Of a DNA stretch of 64,000 bases, positions 33,981-45,500 are shown one piece after another (positions within the stretch are counted from its first letter, which is position 1; every line of letters starts with the position of its first letter). Below the pieces are notes generated by a model, which saw nothing but the letters and a program-made list of their open reading frames with translations, ran no database searches and had not been told where the DNA came from. The stretch is from the NCBI RefSeq assembly GCF_020497125.1, contig NC_059079.1, positions 10,311,553-10,375,552 on the forward strand, written 5' to 3'. The stretch is from Mauremys mutica. Its lineage: Eukaryota; Chordata; Testudines; Geoemydidae. A program made the translations under genes and the position numbers.

Positions 33981-35292
33981 GAGGCCACGTATACACTACA
34001 AAATTAAGTCGACCTAACTTACATCAGCATTCAGCCACTGCAGTAATTACACCTTTACCCCGATACAACGCGGTAATCGGGAGCTGAAAATTCTCACTGT
34101 GTTATAGGTGAGACCGCGTTACATCGGGGCAGGGAGACGAACTGCTTCACGCCCCAGCTCATCTCCGCTCTGCCTCCCCTCTGAGCGCGCCGCCACCGCT
34201 CTGCTTCTCCCTCCCTTCCAGGCTTGCCGCGCCAATCAGCTGTTTGGCCTGTCAAGCCTGGGGGGGGGGGAAGAAGCGGAGTGGCGGCAGCGTGCTCAGG
34301 GGAGGAGGCGGAGATGAGCTGGAGCAGGGAGCAGTTCCTCTGCACCCCCCGTTACTTGCTGCGGCCCTTCTCAGGCCCCGCCTCAGCTCACCTCCATTCT
34401 GCCTCCTCCCATGAGCACGCCGCAGCTCCGCTCCTCCCCCTTGCTCCCAGGCTTGCCGCGCCAATCAGCTGTTTGGCACGGCAAGCCTGGGAGGGAGGGA
34501 GGAGAAGCTGAGCTGAGCGGCGTACTCCTGGGAGGAGGCGGCGGCGGAGCGGAGGTGAGCTAGGGCGGGGAGCGGTTCCTTTGCGCCCTCCCCCTTATTT
34601 GCTGCGGCTCCCCTGCCCCAACTCACCTCCGCCTCCTCCCAGGAGCACGCCGCTCAGCTCCGCTTCTCCTCCCTCCCTCCCTCCCAGGCTTGCCGTGCCA
34701 AACAGCTAATTGGTGCGGCAAGCCTGGGAGGGAGTGGGGAAAAGCAGAGCTGTGGCGCGCTCATGGGAGGAGGCGGAACAGAGGTGAGTTGGCATGGGGG
34801 GAACCCTGGGAAGGGCCGCAGCAAGTAACACAGGTGCAGAGGAACCGCTTACGGTCAGACGAATTCGGATATAACGAGGTAAAGCAGCCTTATCCCCCAG
34901 AGCGCTGCTTTACCGCATTATATCCGAATTCACATTATATAGGACCGCATTATATTGGGGTAGAGGTGTACATTGTTTTTCTACACTTTGCTCCTTGTGT
35001 CCGTGGTGCACGTACTCACCAGGAGTGCTTGCACCTATTCATCTGTCAGTGTGGGGCATTGTGAGTCAGCTTCTGAAAGCCAGCAACAGTTGATGTAAGC
35101 AACACAGTATCTACACTAACACTGTGTCAACCTAACTACATTGATATTGACTCTAAGCCTCCGGTGAAGTTATTAAGTGGGTGTAGCAGGCGAGTTATGA
35201 CGGCGGGAAGTAAATTTTAGTGTAGATACTTACATAGTTGGTCCATGTCAGCTGCCTTGTGATGACCTAACTCTGTAGCGTAGACCAGGCTC
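33981..35292. mobile_element. Harbinger-like element split by a Tigger-like insertion
   Basis: Left part (33981-34049) starts GAGGCCACGTATACACTACA. Right part (34969-35292) ends GATGACCTAACTCTGTAGCG, then TAGACCAGGCTC. The ends are inverted (GAGCCTGGTCTAC.../GAGGCCACGTATAC). The right part contains TGTCAGTGTGGGGCATTGTG and CAACAGTTGATGTAAGCAAC. This is the same wording as the Harbinger-type element at 48690-49551 (GTCAGTGTGGGGCATTGTGG, TTGACATAAGTAACACAGTG). Both are therefore one family. Confidence 0.65.
34050..34968. mobile_element. Large Tigger-like element with GC-rich hairpin array
   Basis: Ends CACCTTTACCCCGATACAAC and ATTATATTGGGGTAGAGGTG are inverted, flanked by TA (34048-34049, 34969-34970). 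It shares ends and subterminal motifs with the 175-bp copy at 4975. The 919-bp length comes from a GC-rich interior with three similar hairpins (34216-34265, 34445-34495, 34681-34735), each CCCAGGCTTGCCG...CGGCAAGCCTGGG around CCAATCAGCTGTTTGG. No protein is encoded. Confidence 0.75.
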
Positions 35293-35811
35293 AGTTCTCA
35301 AAACAATTTTAGACCTACCTGAAGAAACAAAGGATTCTGCTCTGATGACACTTCTTTGTAGTTGGATAATTTGAACATACATCCCCTAGAACCTACACCC
35401 TGGGGATTCAATACACATTCTGTACATCTCCTAGAAGGGAGCGCAACCGTGTGCTCCTGCGCAGTGAGCCAAGCACCATTTTGAAAAAGATGTAATTGTA
35501 CTTTAAACTAGTGGGTGGCAATGGCAGGTACTGTGAGGAGAGTAGCTGTTGCTGCTGTCTTTCCTGGCCGGGTCTGCGTGCGTTAGAGCCACCATGGCTG
35601 CGTAGGGGTGTCCAAGTCCCCCACGGGGAGGGCAGCACTGCACACAAGGGCCCACAATTGTAGCCTCCCTGCCCGGAACAGGGAAGGAGGTATGGCGGGG
35701 CGGAGCGGGCAGCGAGACAGGAGGTCCCTGGGGAGAAGTGGGTGGGTGGTTGGGAGATGAGGGCTTGGCACAGCTCTACATCACTGGTGCGCGGTAACTA
35801 TGGAGGTGTTA

Positions 35812-35932
35812 GTAGAGCCCGAAAATCAACGGATATCCACTTTATATCTGCAGATTGTGGATATCCGAGGACAATTTTTGTGAATCGCAGATCAGATGCG
35901 GATACAAATTTTGTATCCATGCAGAGCTCTAC
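35812..35932. mobile_element. MITE-like element rich in GGATATCC half-sites
   Basis: Ends GTAGAGCCCGAAAATC and GCAGAGCTCTAC are inverted. The interior repeats the motif GGATATCC (CGGATATCCAC, TGGATATCCGAGG, GCGGATACAAAT). It is non-coding; family unknown to me. A GC-rich block at 35430-35800 adjoins it and may belong to a longer element. Confidence 0.45.
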
Positions 35933-36942
35933 CTTTGACTAGTAAAACGTTTCCTTGTGAAGGCCTAAAACTCTTCTCCTAATGATCTATAAATGAATTC
36001 ATTAGATTCCACACAAACAAATTACCTTGAATCAGATGCAAGTGCACCACCTAATTTACATGTTTTTAGTTTCTTGCCTTAAGAAAACAATGCTTCTTTC
36101 AAGGACATACAGCAAGCTTTACTCAAAATCATATTAAAAAAATCACAGCAGTGAACAACGTGTATGCGTTCTGTCAACGTCTTACAGATAATCTTTTTAT
36201 ACAAGTTAAAATGTTGAAATCCTATACCCAGATGTCATTTCTAAAATAAGTGAAAATGCTTCGTTTTCAAAGAAGTTTGAAAGGTTCCCACTGGATTTAA
36301 AGTAAGTGTTCTTGAATGCTTTGGATTTATTCCCAATGGCTAAGGTGTCAGCCAACCTATCATATCACACTGCATTTATGACAGAATGTTTTATTTACAC
36401 TATGGTTTATTTACTGTGTTTGGACACAACACATCACTAACCAGGCAGAAGAACATGGCGCTTGGAGGAGAGAATAGATCCCTGAGGCCACCTCCAGAGA
36501 TTTATAGAGTAATAACATGGAGTAACCGAGGGGTGAATTTGACTCTTGACCTTTAAATATTGTCTGGCACTTGTCTAATTTCAGAGGGAGTTATACTCAG
36601 TACCTCAAAGGCTCAGGCTCAAAATGTACATCTATTAACTTTACACAGCACTGTACCATTTGTGATGTAACTCATGTACTTCTGGACACTACACAGTAAG
36701 AACAGTCTGTGAAGATGTTTGAAGATGTTTTAGCCCTTAACACATTTTAATTTTTTCCTTCGTAATGTGTTAAGAAATCTTTCTACCAAATCTTTTTTGG
36801 TTTCTGAGTGTTACGTGCCCTCCTCTTTAATTCCCATAGATTTCTAAATAATGTTCTAGTTAAGTGCTGGCAAAATAAAGGCTCAATAAAAATGTCTATA
36901 AATACATGGAGCTGGCCAGAAGCCTTGCAGATGTCAGCATGG

Positions 36943-37650
36943 TTGTAGAAAACTGCCTGGTGTTACCACACCTAAATACCAGTAGGAACAGAGGTAATTC
37001 CATGATCAGGCCACAACCTCTTAGTTAAAGTATGAAACACTGCTGTCTCTTAGGAATCCAAGTGCAACCTGTAGTGAGTGTAGTAAGATGAGGCCCTGAA
37101 ACAAACTCTTGTATCCAAGGCCCAGTCTGAGGCCTGAAGCCTGAACCAAAGTACTTCCAGGCATTGCTAAGCAAAAGCTGGGCTGTGAGCCACAGGCAAG
37201 CCCCACTCACAGAAGTTGGCAAGAAGAAGGTTGCTAGAAGCAGGTGCATCTACACATAAGTGCTAATAAGAGGAACTTGTGCCAAGATAGCATCAGAACA
37301 CTCCAAAGAGATAACAAGGAACAGGCAGGTGCATCTTAAAGACAGGGTCAAAAGGACAGCATGATGGATAGATCTGTTTGAAACAACATGATCAAAGGGG
37401 GAGACAGCACCCTAATGAGCCAAAGGGCTGCACCTCAATACGTCAGTAGGGATGAGTAATCTATCCTGTAACTGTATAAAAATAGGTCCCGAGTGCACAT
37501 CTTTGTCCAGCCTAGGGGGCAGTGGAGTGTCCCACCACTGACTGAGCTGTGTCCATTGCCAGGGGGCACATATTCGTAGTATGTCCTGTAGAGTCTATAG
37601 GAAACAATTACTGTGCTTCGTTTGACAATAAACCTGGCTCGGGTTCCTTT
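36943..37650 (+). mobile_element. LTR-like sequence with TATA box and poly(A) signal
   Basis: TATAAAAAT at 37475-37483 and AATAAA at 37627-37632 stand 150 bp apart, followed by CCTGGCTCGGGTTCC. The order fits U3-R-U5 of an LTR. The left boundary is a guess; no duplication was identified. Confidence 0.5.
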
Positions 37651-37689
37651 GTAGAGGGGAAGAGGAAGGATAGAGGAGAACTCACAGAG

Positions 37690-39520
37690 ACAACCATCTC
37701 GAAGAAGCTGTTACTGCACAGGGTGAGGAACCACCTCTTCTTCTTCTTCTTCTTCTTCAAGGAGTGTTCCTGTGGGTGCTCCATTTTAGGTGACAGTACA
37801 GCAGTGCCCCTTGGTGGAAGGAAGGGGCTTCGGCGTTGTGGTCGTGGCAGATGATAAAACCATAAGTCCGAATAGAGCGTCTGATGATGAATGCTGCTCT
37901 GTGGCACAATGTTGTGTGAATGCATGGGCTGATGCCCATGTTGCTGCTTTGCAGATGTCCATAATGGGGTCATTGTTGAGGAAGACTATTGAGGCAGAAA
38001 GTGCTCTTGTGGAGTGTGTGCAGGTCCCAGTGGGGGTGGTAGCTGTTGTTAACTGGGGCTGTCAAGCGATTAAAAAAATCAATCGCGCTGTTAAACAGTA
38101 ATACCATTTATTTACATATTTTTGGCCGTTTTCTACATTTTCATATATATTGATTTCAATTACAACACAGAATACAAAGAGTAAAGTGATCACTTTATAT
38201 TTATTTTTTATTCCAAATATTTGCACTGCAAAAATAAAAAAAAATAGTATTTTTCAATTCCCCAATACAAGTATGGTAGTGCAATTTCTTTACCATGGAA
38301 GTTGAACTTACAAATGTAGAATTACATACAAAAAAAACCTGCATTCAAAAATAAAACAATGTAAAACTTTAGAGCCTACAAGTCTACTCAGTACCCGCTC
38401 AGACAAACAAGTTTGGTTACAATTTGCAGGGGATAAAGCTGCCCACTTCTTGTATAAAATGTCACCTGAAAGTGAGGACAGGCATTTGCATGGCATTGTT
38501 GTAGCCGGCTCCGCAAGATATTTATGTGCCAGATGCACTAAAGATTCATGTGTCCCTTCATGCTTCAACCACCATTCCAGAGGAGATGTGTCCATGCCGA
38601 TGACGGGTTCTGCTCGATAATGATCCAAAGCAGAGCAGACCGATGTATGTTCATTTACATCATCTGAATCAGATGCCACCAGCAGAAGTGATGGAGAGAA
38701 ATAATTTTGGTGATTTTCTGCAAGTCTTTGTCCTTTCAATGTAAAAAGCTAGCGCTCTTCAGACCTCTAGGGTGTGGAGCACTGCTTCTCATTTATTCTC
38801 ATGACATTTGGGGAAGAACAACAGGAGATGAATGGGCTGACTCAGATGGAATGAGTAAGCAGCCTTAAGTAAGAACTTGGGATGTGGTCTTAAAGTAACT
38901 TTGTTTTTGAAAAATGTTGCATATAGGATGTGTGCCATGAGGATCCCCAGTCCGCCCACTCATCTGGAGGATGTGATAGCGACAAGGAAGGCCACCTTCG
39001 GCGAGAGGTGGAGAAGTGAACAAGTCGCTGGTGGTTCAACAACACTAGATTGAGGTCTCATGATGGAGCAGGGTCTTGTATTTTGGGGTAAAGATTACAA
39101 AGGCCCTTGAGAATACGTTTGGTGGTCGGGTGGGCAAAGATCAAGAACTCGTCCACCTTGTAGTAGAATGCTGTGATTTCTGCGAGATGTACTCTGATCA
39201 AGTTCATGGAGAAACCCCATTTTTTAACTTCCAATATATAGTCCAGTACCAATGGCAGAAGAAGAACTCCATAGATTCTTGACTCATCACTCTATGAACC
39301 AGTATCATTTCCATCATCTCTTGCAAGAGTTTCTGCCCTCTCATTCTTATCCAGGTCCTCATCTCAGGCAGCTGCTGGGAAAGCAGGAAAACTACACTAT
39401 CCAGACCTAGTAGAAAGAAGAGGCAGGTCAGAGTGTGATGAAGATGCTGATGGGTACTGCCACCTATGACACCTCCCAGCCTCCCCTGGGACGTCACTCA
39501 CAAAGGCTGAATAAGAAAGG
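37690..39520 (-). mobile_element. DIRS-type retroelement remnant (tyrosine recombinase region)
   Basis: Minus-strand frames at 39058-39252 and lower encode pieces resembling the tyrosine-recombinase ORF of DIRS elements (YILEVKKWGFSMNLIRVHLA, HPTTKRILKGLCNLYPKIQD, then TSRRVG and VTLRPHPKF in degraded frames). A last piece at 37757-37939 has IRTYGFIICHDHNAEAPSFH. Frames are broken by shifts and by the hAT insertion at 38055-38745. A (TTC)n run at about 37736-37759 is the AAG-rich codon tract near the end. Confidence 0.55.
38055..38745 (-). mobile_element. hAT transposase C-terminal remnant nested in DIRS
   Basis: The minus frame 38739-38308 has EWWLKHEGTHESLVHLAHKY, then LAEPATTMPCKCLSSLSGDI, then LSPANC. 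This is the hAT C-terminal dimerisation domain: Trp-Trp, Leu-Ala-x-Lys-Tyr-Leu, Pro-Ala-Thr and the Phe-Ser-x-x-Gly-like block, here LSSLSGDI. Normally PAT-S-xx-ER-FS precedes this; the ER is changed to CK, a sign of decay. The element edge GGGGCTGTCAAGCGATTAAA lies at the left; the transposase N-terminal half is missing. Confidence 0.7.
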
Positions 39521-40559
39521 AGCTAAAAGGATGTGATGCAGGACTGTAAGATACTGGCTTTGTGTTTATCAGCGAGTGCAATGACCCGCTCTAGTATCTG
39601 GCCTATATGGAGAATAAAAATTAGAGGAACTTTTCTTTAGCTCAGGTGTTAGAGGCCTGTGTTTTTGCAACTTAATGATAAGGTTTCTAATTCCAGCTCC
39701 CTATCTAAATATGAGTGATTTGCCTGTCTTCAGAAACTTTGTCACTGGACTCTGAACTCTCTCAAAAAGGAAGGAATGGAGCTACTGAAGACCATCTACC
39801 CCAGCTAGATCACTTGAGAAATCTAATAAAATCAGCATAAAACCCTGATCTTTGTCCCTTGCCAGAAGGAGTTCATCCATCAAAGATTCTAATGATATCG
39901 CCCTACCGTACTGTGACACAGAGGCCCATTGCTGCCAATGGGCAAAGCATTCATTGTTCTTTACAAGCAACTCACTGCATCTAATACACTGCTTTCATGG
40001 TATTGATCCTTGAAGGGCAGCATGTGAGGTCTTTATAGAAAGCTTGTAATTTATCAATATTCATAATCATTGTGAGATATGTGGATGAGTAGTATTTAAG
40101 GAATAAAATAACTATATTGAAAAATATACCTTATATGGTACTGGAGTAAGAGTTAGTCACCAGGAACCCATCTGTCTCAGTGATGACCCATTCAAGCAGG
40201 AGGGAATTCAACCCATCCATGATTAGCCAGTGATGTAACACAAAGCTCAATTATCAACCCTTGCCCCTCTCCAAACAGTCAATGAAAAACCATCAAAGAT
40301 AACTGCAAACGATCAAAACCAACGAGATGAAAAGGGAATGTTGTAACAGACTGGAGAACAACATGTTTTTGAATAAACACAGAAGACTGGTTCAATATAT
40401 CACAGGGTGAAGATAGACACTGTGCATCCATTCACTGAGGAGACAGCTTGAACAAGGGTGTTTCAGGAAAGACTGGATCTTGGTTCCTGGGAAGCCAGTC
40501 AGCTCTGCAACAGACTGAACTTGGGGGGGGGGCAGGAGGGGGAATCTACTTTATTGGAA

Positions 40560-41034
40560 AGGAAAGGTAATAAATATATGGCCAAGTTCGTGTTTTAATG
40601 ATTTTGTTTTATATTGTAACCATTTATTTCCATCATTCCCTCTTGTTTCTAGTGGAGCCTCTATTTTTCTCTTAAATAAACCTTCTCTTGTTTTATTATA
40701 AGTGCTCACAAGCGCTGTGCTTTATACAGGAGTGGTGATTTGGGTAAAACTGGTAAACTGGGGTACACTGCTCCTGTGGGAACAGAGGATTGGGGATTGT
40801 TGTGAGTAGCCAGCATCAGGGGCTGCGTATCACAGGGGAATGCATCAAGGGACTCGGGCGCACCTCTTGTTAACCTGTGATGTAAAGAAAGGGCCGGCAT
40901 AGCCCAGAAGAGAGTGCTTAGTGGCTAACAGGCTGGTGATATCAGCGGGCTACCACAGGCAAGACAGCCTCACGCTGGAGACGGGGTAAGGAGATGACTC
41001 ACAGTCTTGGATACCCCGAGAACCATCACACATA
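40560..41034 (-). mobile_element. LTR-like repeat, reverse copy of the 29099 family
   Basis: The plus strand ends GATACCCCGAGAACCATCAC, the reverse complement of the GTGATGGTTCTC start at 29099. It continues with shared blocks and an ATAAAACAAAATCATT segment near 40600. Only part of the element is clear. Confidence 0.5.
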
Positions 41035-42258
41035 CCCAGATGTAAAGCCAGAAATATAAAAGCTGATCTCTTCCCTCTCATGTCACCCTCAGCCCCACCT
41101 GCTTTGCAGTAAATTGGTTAGACAATTTTTGCTAAAGATACTCAGGGTTCAAGTTTGCTCTAAGTTACATCTCTGCAACTCTCAGAGCAAAATGTCGCCC
41201 AAGGAACTGAAATTCTGTGCAGTAATGTAAGCTTGAGGCTTTGCAGTCATTTTATTTGTTTTCACTTATTGGTTAACAGGCCACTTAGCTCAAATTGTAC
41301 CTGCCTATAAAAATGACTAATATTTCCATCTGACAGTTATTTCCATCCAGAAGAGTTATAGCAACAAGACTTTAATCTTCTAAGCTAAATCATGCCTCAA
41401 ATTAATCAGCAGAGTGACTCCCATTATCTTTATTACATCAGGTTTCAGGAAACATGGCAAAGAAAAAATAGAACAAAAAACATTTTGAAAGGTAAAGAAG
41501 CACTCAGGATAAATCTGACCCAAATTTAGATTTGGCAAACATAATACTTCTATTGACATTAGGTTCCATAAAATATTTGCATGAATTAAAAAAAAATCCC
41601 ACTGGATTTTTTGTAAACAAATAAACTCTCCCCCTACAACATTTGTAAGCAAAGCACTGTAGCAGTGTTCTAGGGCATAAGGACCTGGCAGTGAAATTGA
41701 CAGGGTACTTTATCATTGATTTCAGTAAGAACAGGATTTCACTCTGGAAAGGATGATAGTAAATAAGAATGAAGATGACTATTCTGCTTTAATTCTCATA
41801 GCCAGCAGAAATATAAAAAAGTAAACAAAAAGCTTATATGATTAAAAATAAATAAGATTTTTAAAATTATTGAATCTTTAGTAATGTAAAGTATGATACA
41901 TAAATATTTTTTAAATATATAGCAAAAATTTCAAACTTGGGTATCTAAAGTTAGACATCTAAATAAAAGTGGACTGATTTTCAGAGATGTAGAGCACTGG
42001 TAGCTCACATATAAGTCAATGGCCCTGAATCACCACTGCTTGGCACCTTGCACATTCATGCCCAGCTATGCAAAATGTGTGTAAGGTGGTTTCATGGTTT
42101 GAGGGAATGGGGAATTCAGATCTGGTTTTGTTGCACACTCACTTTGCACAGGTTTAAATAGCTACACAAGATGCAAGCTAGTGGAAAATGAGGTCCTATA
42201 GGAGTCACTGGTGCTCAATGCCTCCAAAAATGAGGCCACTTTTATTTGGGTGCCTAAA

Positions 42259-44117
42259 TCACAGAATCATAGAATCTGAGGGTTGGAAGGGACCTCAGGA
42301 GGTCATCTAGTCCAACACCCTGCGCAAAGCAGGACCAATCCCCAACTAAATCATCCCAGCCAGGGTTTCATCAAGCCTGACCTTAAAAATCTCTAAGGAA
42401 GGAGAGATTCCACCACCTCCCTAGGTAACCCATTCTAGTGCTTTACCACCCTCCTAGTGAAAAAGTTTTTCCTAATCTCTAACCTAAACCTCCCCCACTG
42501 CAACTTGAGACCATTACTCCTTGTTCTGTCACCTGGTACCACTGAGAACGGTCGAGATCCATCCTCTTTGGAACCCCCTTTCAGGTAGTTGAAAGCAGCT
42601 ATCAAATCCCCCCTCATTCTTCTCTTCTGCAGACTAAATAATCCTAGTTCCCACAGCCTCTCCTCATAAATCATGTGCTGCAGCCCCCTAATCATTTTTG
42701 TTGCCCTCCGCTGGACTCTTTCCAATTTTTCCACATCCTTCTTGTAGTGTGGAGCCCAAAACTGGACATAGTACTCCAGATGAGGCCTCACCAATGTCGA
42801 ATAGAGGGGATTGATCACATCCCTCAATCTGCTGGCAATGCTGCTACTTATATAGCCCCAAATGCCATTAGCCTTCTTGGTAACAAGGGCACACTGTTGA
42901 CTCATATCCAGCTTCTCGTCCACTGTAACCCCGAAGTCCTTTTCTGCAGAACTGCTGCCTAGCCACTAGGTCCCTAGTCTGTAGCAGAGCATGGGATTCT
43001 TCCATTCCAAGTGCAGGACTCTGCACTTGTCCTTGCTGAACCTCATCAGATTTCTTTTGGCCCAATCCTTCAATTTGTCTAGGTCCCTCTGTATCCTATC
43101 CCTACCCTCCAGCGTATCTACCTCTCCTCCCAGCTTCATGTCATCTGCAAACTTGCTGAGGGTGCAGTCCACGCCATCCTCCAGATCATTAATAAAGATA
43201 TTGAACAAAACCGGCCCGAGGACCGACCCTTGGGGCACTCCGCTTGATATCGGCTGCCAGCTAGACATGGAGCCATTGATCACTACCCATTGAGCCCGAT
43301 GATCTAGCCTGCTTTCTGTCCAGTTTATAGTCCATTCATCCAGCCCATACTTCTTTAACTTGCTGGCAAGAATACTGTGGGAGACCGTATCAAGAGCTTT
43401 GCTAAAGTCAAGGAATAACACATCCACTGCTTTCCCCTCATCCACAGAACCATTTATCTCCTCATAGAAGGCAATCAGGTTGGTCAGGCATGACTTGCCC
43501 TTGGTAAATCCATGCTGACTGTTGCTGATCACTTTCCTCTCCTCTAAGTGCTTCAGAATTGATTCCTTGAGGACCTGCTCCATGATTTTTCCAGGGACTG
43601 AGGTGAGGCTGACTGGCCTGTAGTTCCCCAGATCCTCCTCCTTCCCTTTTTTAAAGATGGGCACTACATTAGCCTTTTTCCAGTCATCTGGGACCTCCCC
43701 CGATCGCCATGAGTTTTCAAAGATCATGGCCAATGGTTCTGCAATCACATTCGCCAACTCCTTTAGCACCCTCAGATGCAGTGCATCCGGCCCCATGGAC
43801 TTGTGCTCATCCAGCTTTTCTAAATAGTCCTGAACCACTTCTTTCTCCAGGGAGGGCTGGTCACCTCCTCCCCATACTGTGCTGCTCAGTACAGTAGTCT
43901 GGGAGCTGACCTTGTTCGTGAAGATAGAGGCAAAAGAAGCATTGAGTACATTAGCTTTTTCTACATCCTCTGTCATGAGGTTGCCTCCCTCATTCAGTGA
44001 GGGGCCCACACTTTCCTTGACCTTCTTCTTGTTGCTAACATACCTGAAGAAACCCTTCTTTTTACTCTTAACATCCTTTGCTAGCTGCAACTCCAATATG
44101 GGTTTAGGTGCCGAACT
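42259..44117 (-). mobile_element. CR1 LINE with near-complete reverse transcriptase
   Basis: The minus frame 44096-42966 (376 codons) covers the RT domain: [58 protein letters not shown] and [14 protein letters not shown] replaces the catalytic YADD/FADD core as FADD, so the core is kept. A frameshift near 42960 moves to frame 42923-42435, which carries the C-terminal region ([31 protein letters not shown]). The 3' end has the CR1 terminal octamers (ATTCTATGATTCTGTG) at 42259. There is no 5' endonuclease, so it is 5'-truncated and inactive. Confidence 0.93.
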
Positions 44118-44549
44118 TTAGCACCCAAGTTTTTTTAAAAAGCTATTGTACAATTTTAAACTAATGCCTTTAACTAAACACAACTCTCTCTCTTAAGGAA
44201 CTGACTGAAGAGATATCTGAGCCATTAGCAATTATCTTTGAGAACCATGGAAGAGATCCCAGAACACTGAAGAAGGGCAATTATAGACCTATCTATAAAA
44301 AGGGAAATTAGGACAACCCAGAGAATTATAGACCAGTCAGCTTAACTTCAGTAGTGGAAAAATAATGGAGCAAATAATCAAGCAATCAATTTGTAAGCAC
44401 CTAAGAGATAATAAGGCGGTAAGTAACAGTCAATATGGATTTTTCAAGAACAAAATCATGTCAAACCATCCTAATATCCTTCTTTGACAAGGAAACAAGC
44501 CTTGTGGACAGGGGGAAGCAATAGATGTGATATATCTCGACTTCTGTAA

Positions 44550-44785
44550 GGGCTCGTCTACACTTAAAATGCTTCAGATGTGCAGTTGTAGTGCTTCATG
44601 AAGACACTATCCATGCCGACAGGAGGAGTTCTCCTGTTGGAGTTCATAATCCACCTCCCTGAGAGGTGGTAACTTGTCTACACTGGGGGTTAGGTGAGTT
44701 TAACTGTGTCGCTCAAGAGTGTAGATTTTTCACACCCCTGAGCGATGTAGTTATACTGACCTAATTTCCTAGTGTAGACCAGACC
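44550..44785. mobile_element. Harbinger-like MITE nested in CR1
   Basis: Ends GGGCTCGTCTACACTT and TAGTGTAGACCAGACC are inverted, with TAA on both sides (44547-44549, 44786-44788). Removing the element plus one TAA restores the CR1 reading CTTCTGTAA.GCTTTT. The three-base TAA duplication is typical of PIF/Harbinger. Confidence 0.85.
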
Positions 44786-45037
44786 TAACGCTTTTTATAC
44801 TGTATCACATGACCTACTTATAAACTAGGCAAATATAGCCTAGATGAACCTATATATAAGATGAGTGAAAAACTGGTTGTAAAAGCATGTTCAGAGAGTA
44901 GTTATCAATGGTTCACAATCAAGCTTGAAGGGCATATGAAGCGGGTTCCTCAGGGATCTGTCCTGGGTCCTGTTCTACTCAATATCTTCATAAATGATTT
45001 GGATAATGGCATAGAGTACACACTTATAAAGTATAAG

Positions 45038-45500
45038 GACCTGGGGACTAGAAGCCAGGTCTGCAAAGTCTGGGACAGCTGATATTCACACAGTGCAACC
45101 AGAAGGCCATGCAAAGGCACAGCCAAGGAGCATATGGAGAGTATGCGCCGCTGGAAGTACTGCCCAAAAGATCCTGAGTGACGGTACCCTGCGGCTCTCT
45201 GATTGGCCAAGTGCCATATTTAACCTCAGGGGTTGTCCGGTCAACCACACAGACTCTGGCCGGCTGCAGTGCCAGACTTTGCTTGATCTCCAATCTCCAT
45301 CTCCAGCCTGACTGTGAACCTGCTTCCTGATTCTAGCCTGGTACTACCTTTGCGAGTCTCCAGGCTCCAATCCTGGCCTGACTCTGACCCTGACTCCTGC
45401 AATTCCTCCAACTCCAGTCTGGTGACCTACTGTCACTGATGGGCAGACTTCAGCCCAGGTGTGACCACTGGGCAGGACCGCCTACTCCCTGGTCTCTTAT
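45038..45500. mobile_element. Second insertion nested in CR1, with duplicated TATAAAGT
   Basis: CR1 stops after CACTTATAAAGT at 45037 and resumes at TATAAAGTTTCTGGACCATA (45501 on), so a TATAAAGT-like target is repeated. The inserted 460 bp has CAAT/TATA-like motifs (TGATTGGCCAAG, CATATTTAACC) and a C/T-rich right half. It may be a small LTR element; type not determined. Confidence 0.6.

Noticed and set aside
37735..37760. (TTC)n run as a trinucleotide expansion of interest
   Set aside because: It is short, about eight units, and lies in a dead DIRS-like element.
38308..38739. A host gene of the ZBED type
   Set aside because: The hAT dimerisation domain is decayed, lacks the BED and catalytic parts, and adjoins element-end sequence, so it is a transposon remnant.
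42435..44096. A host reverse-transcriptase gene
   Set aside because: CR1 3' UTR and terminal octamers follow directly, and the frame is shifted; it is a dead LINE.
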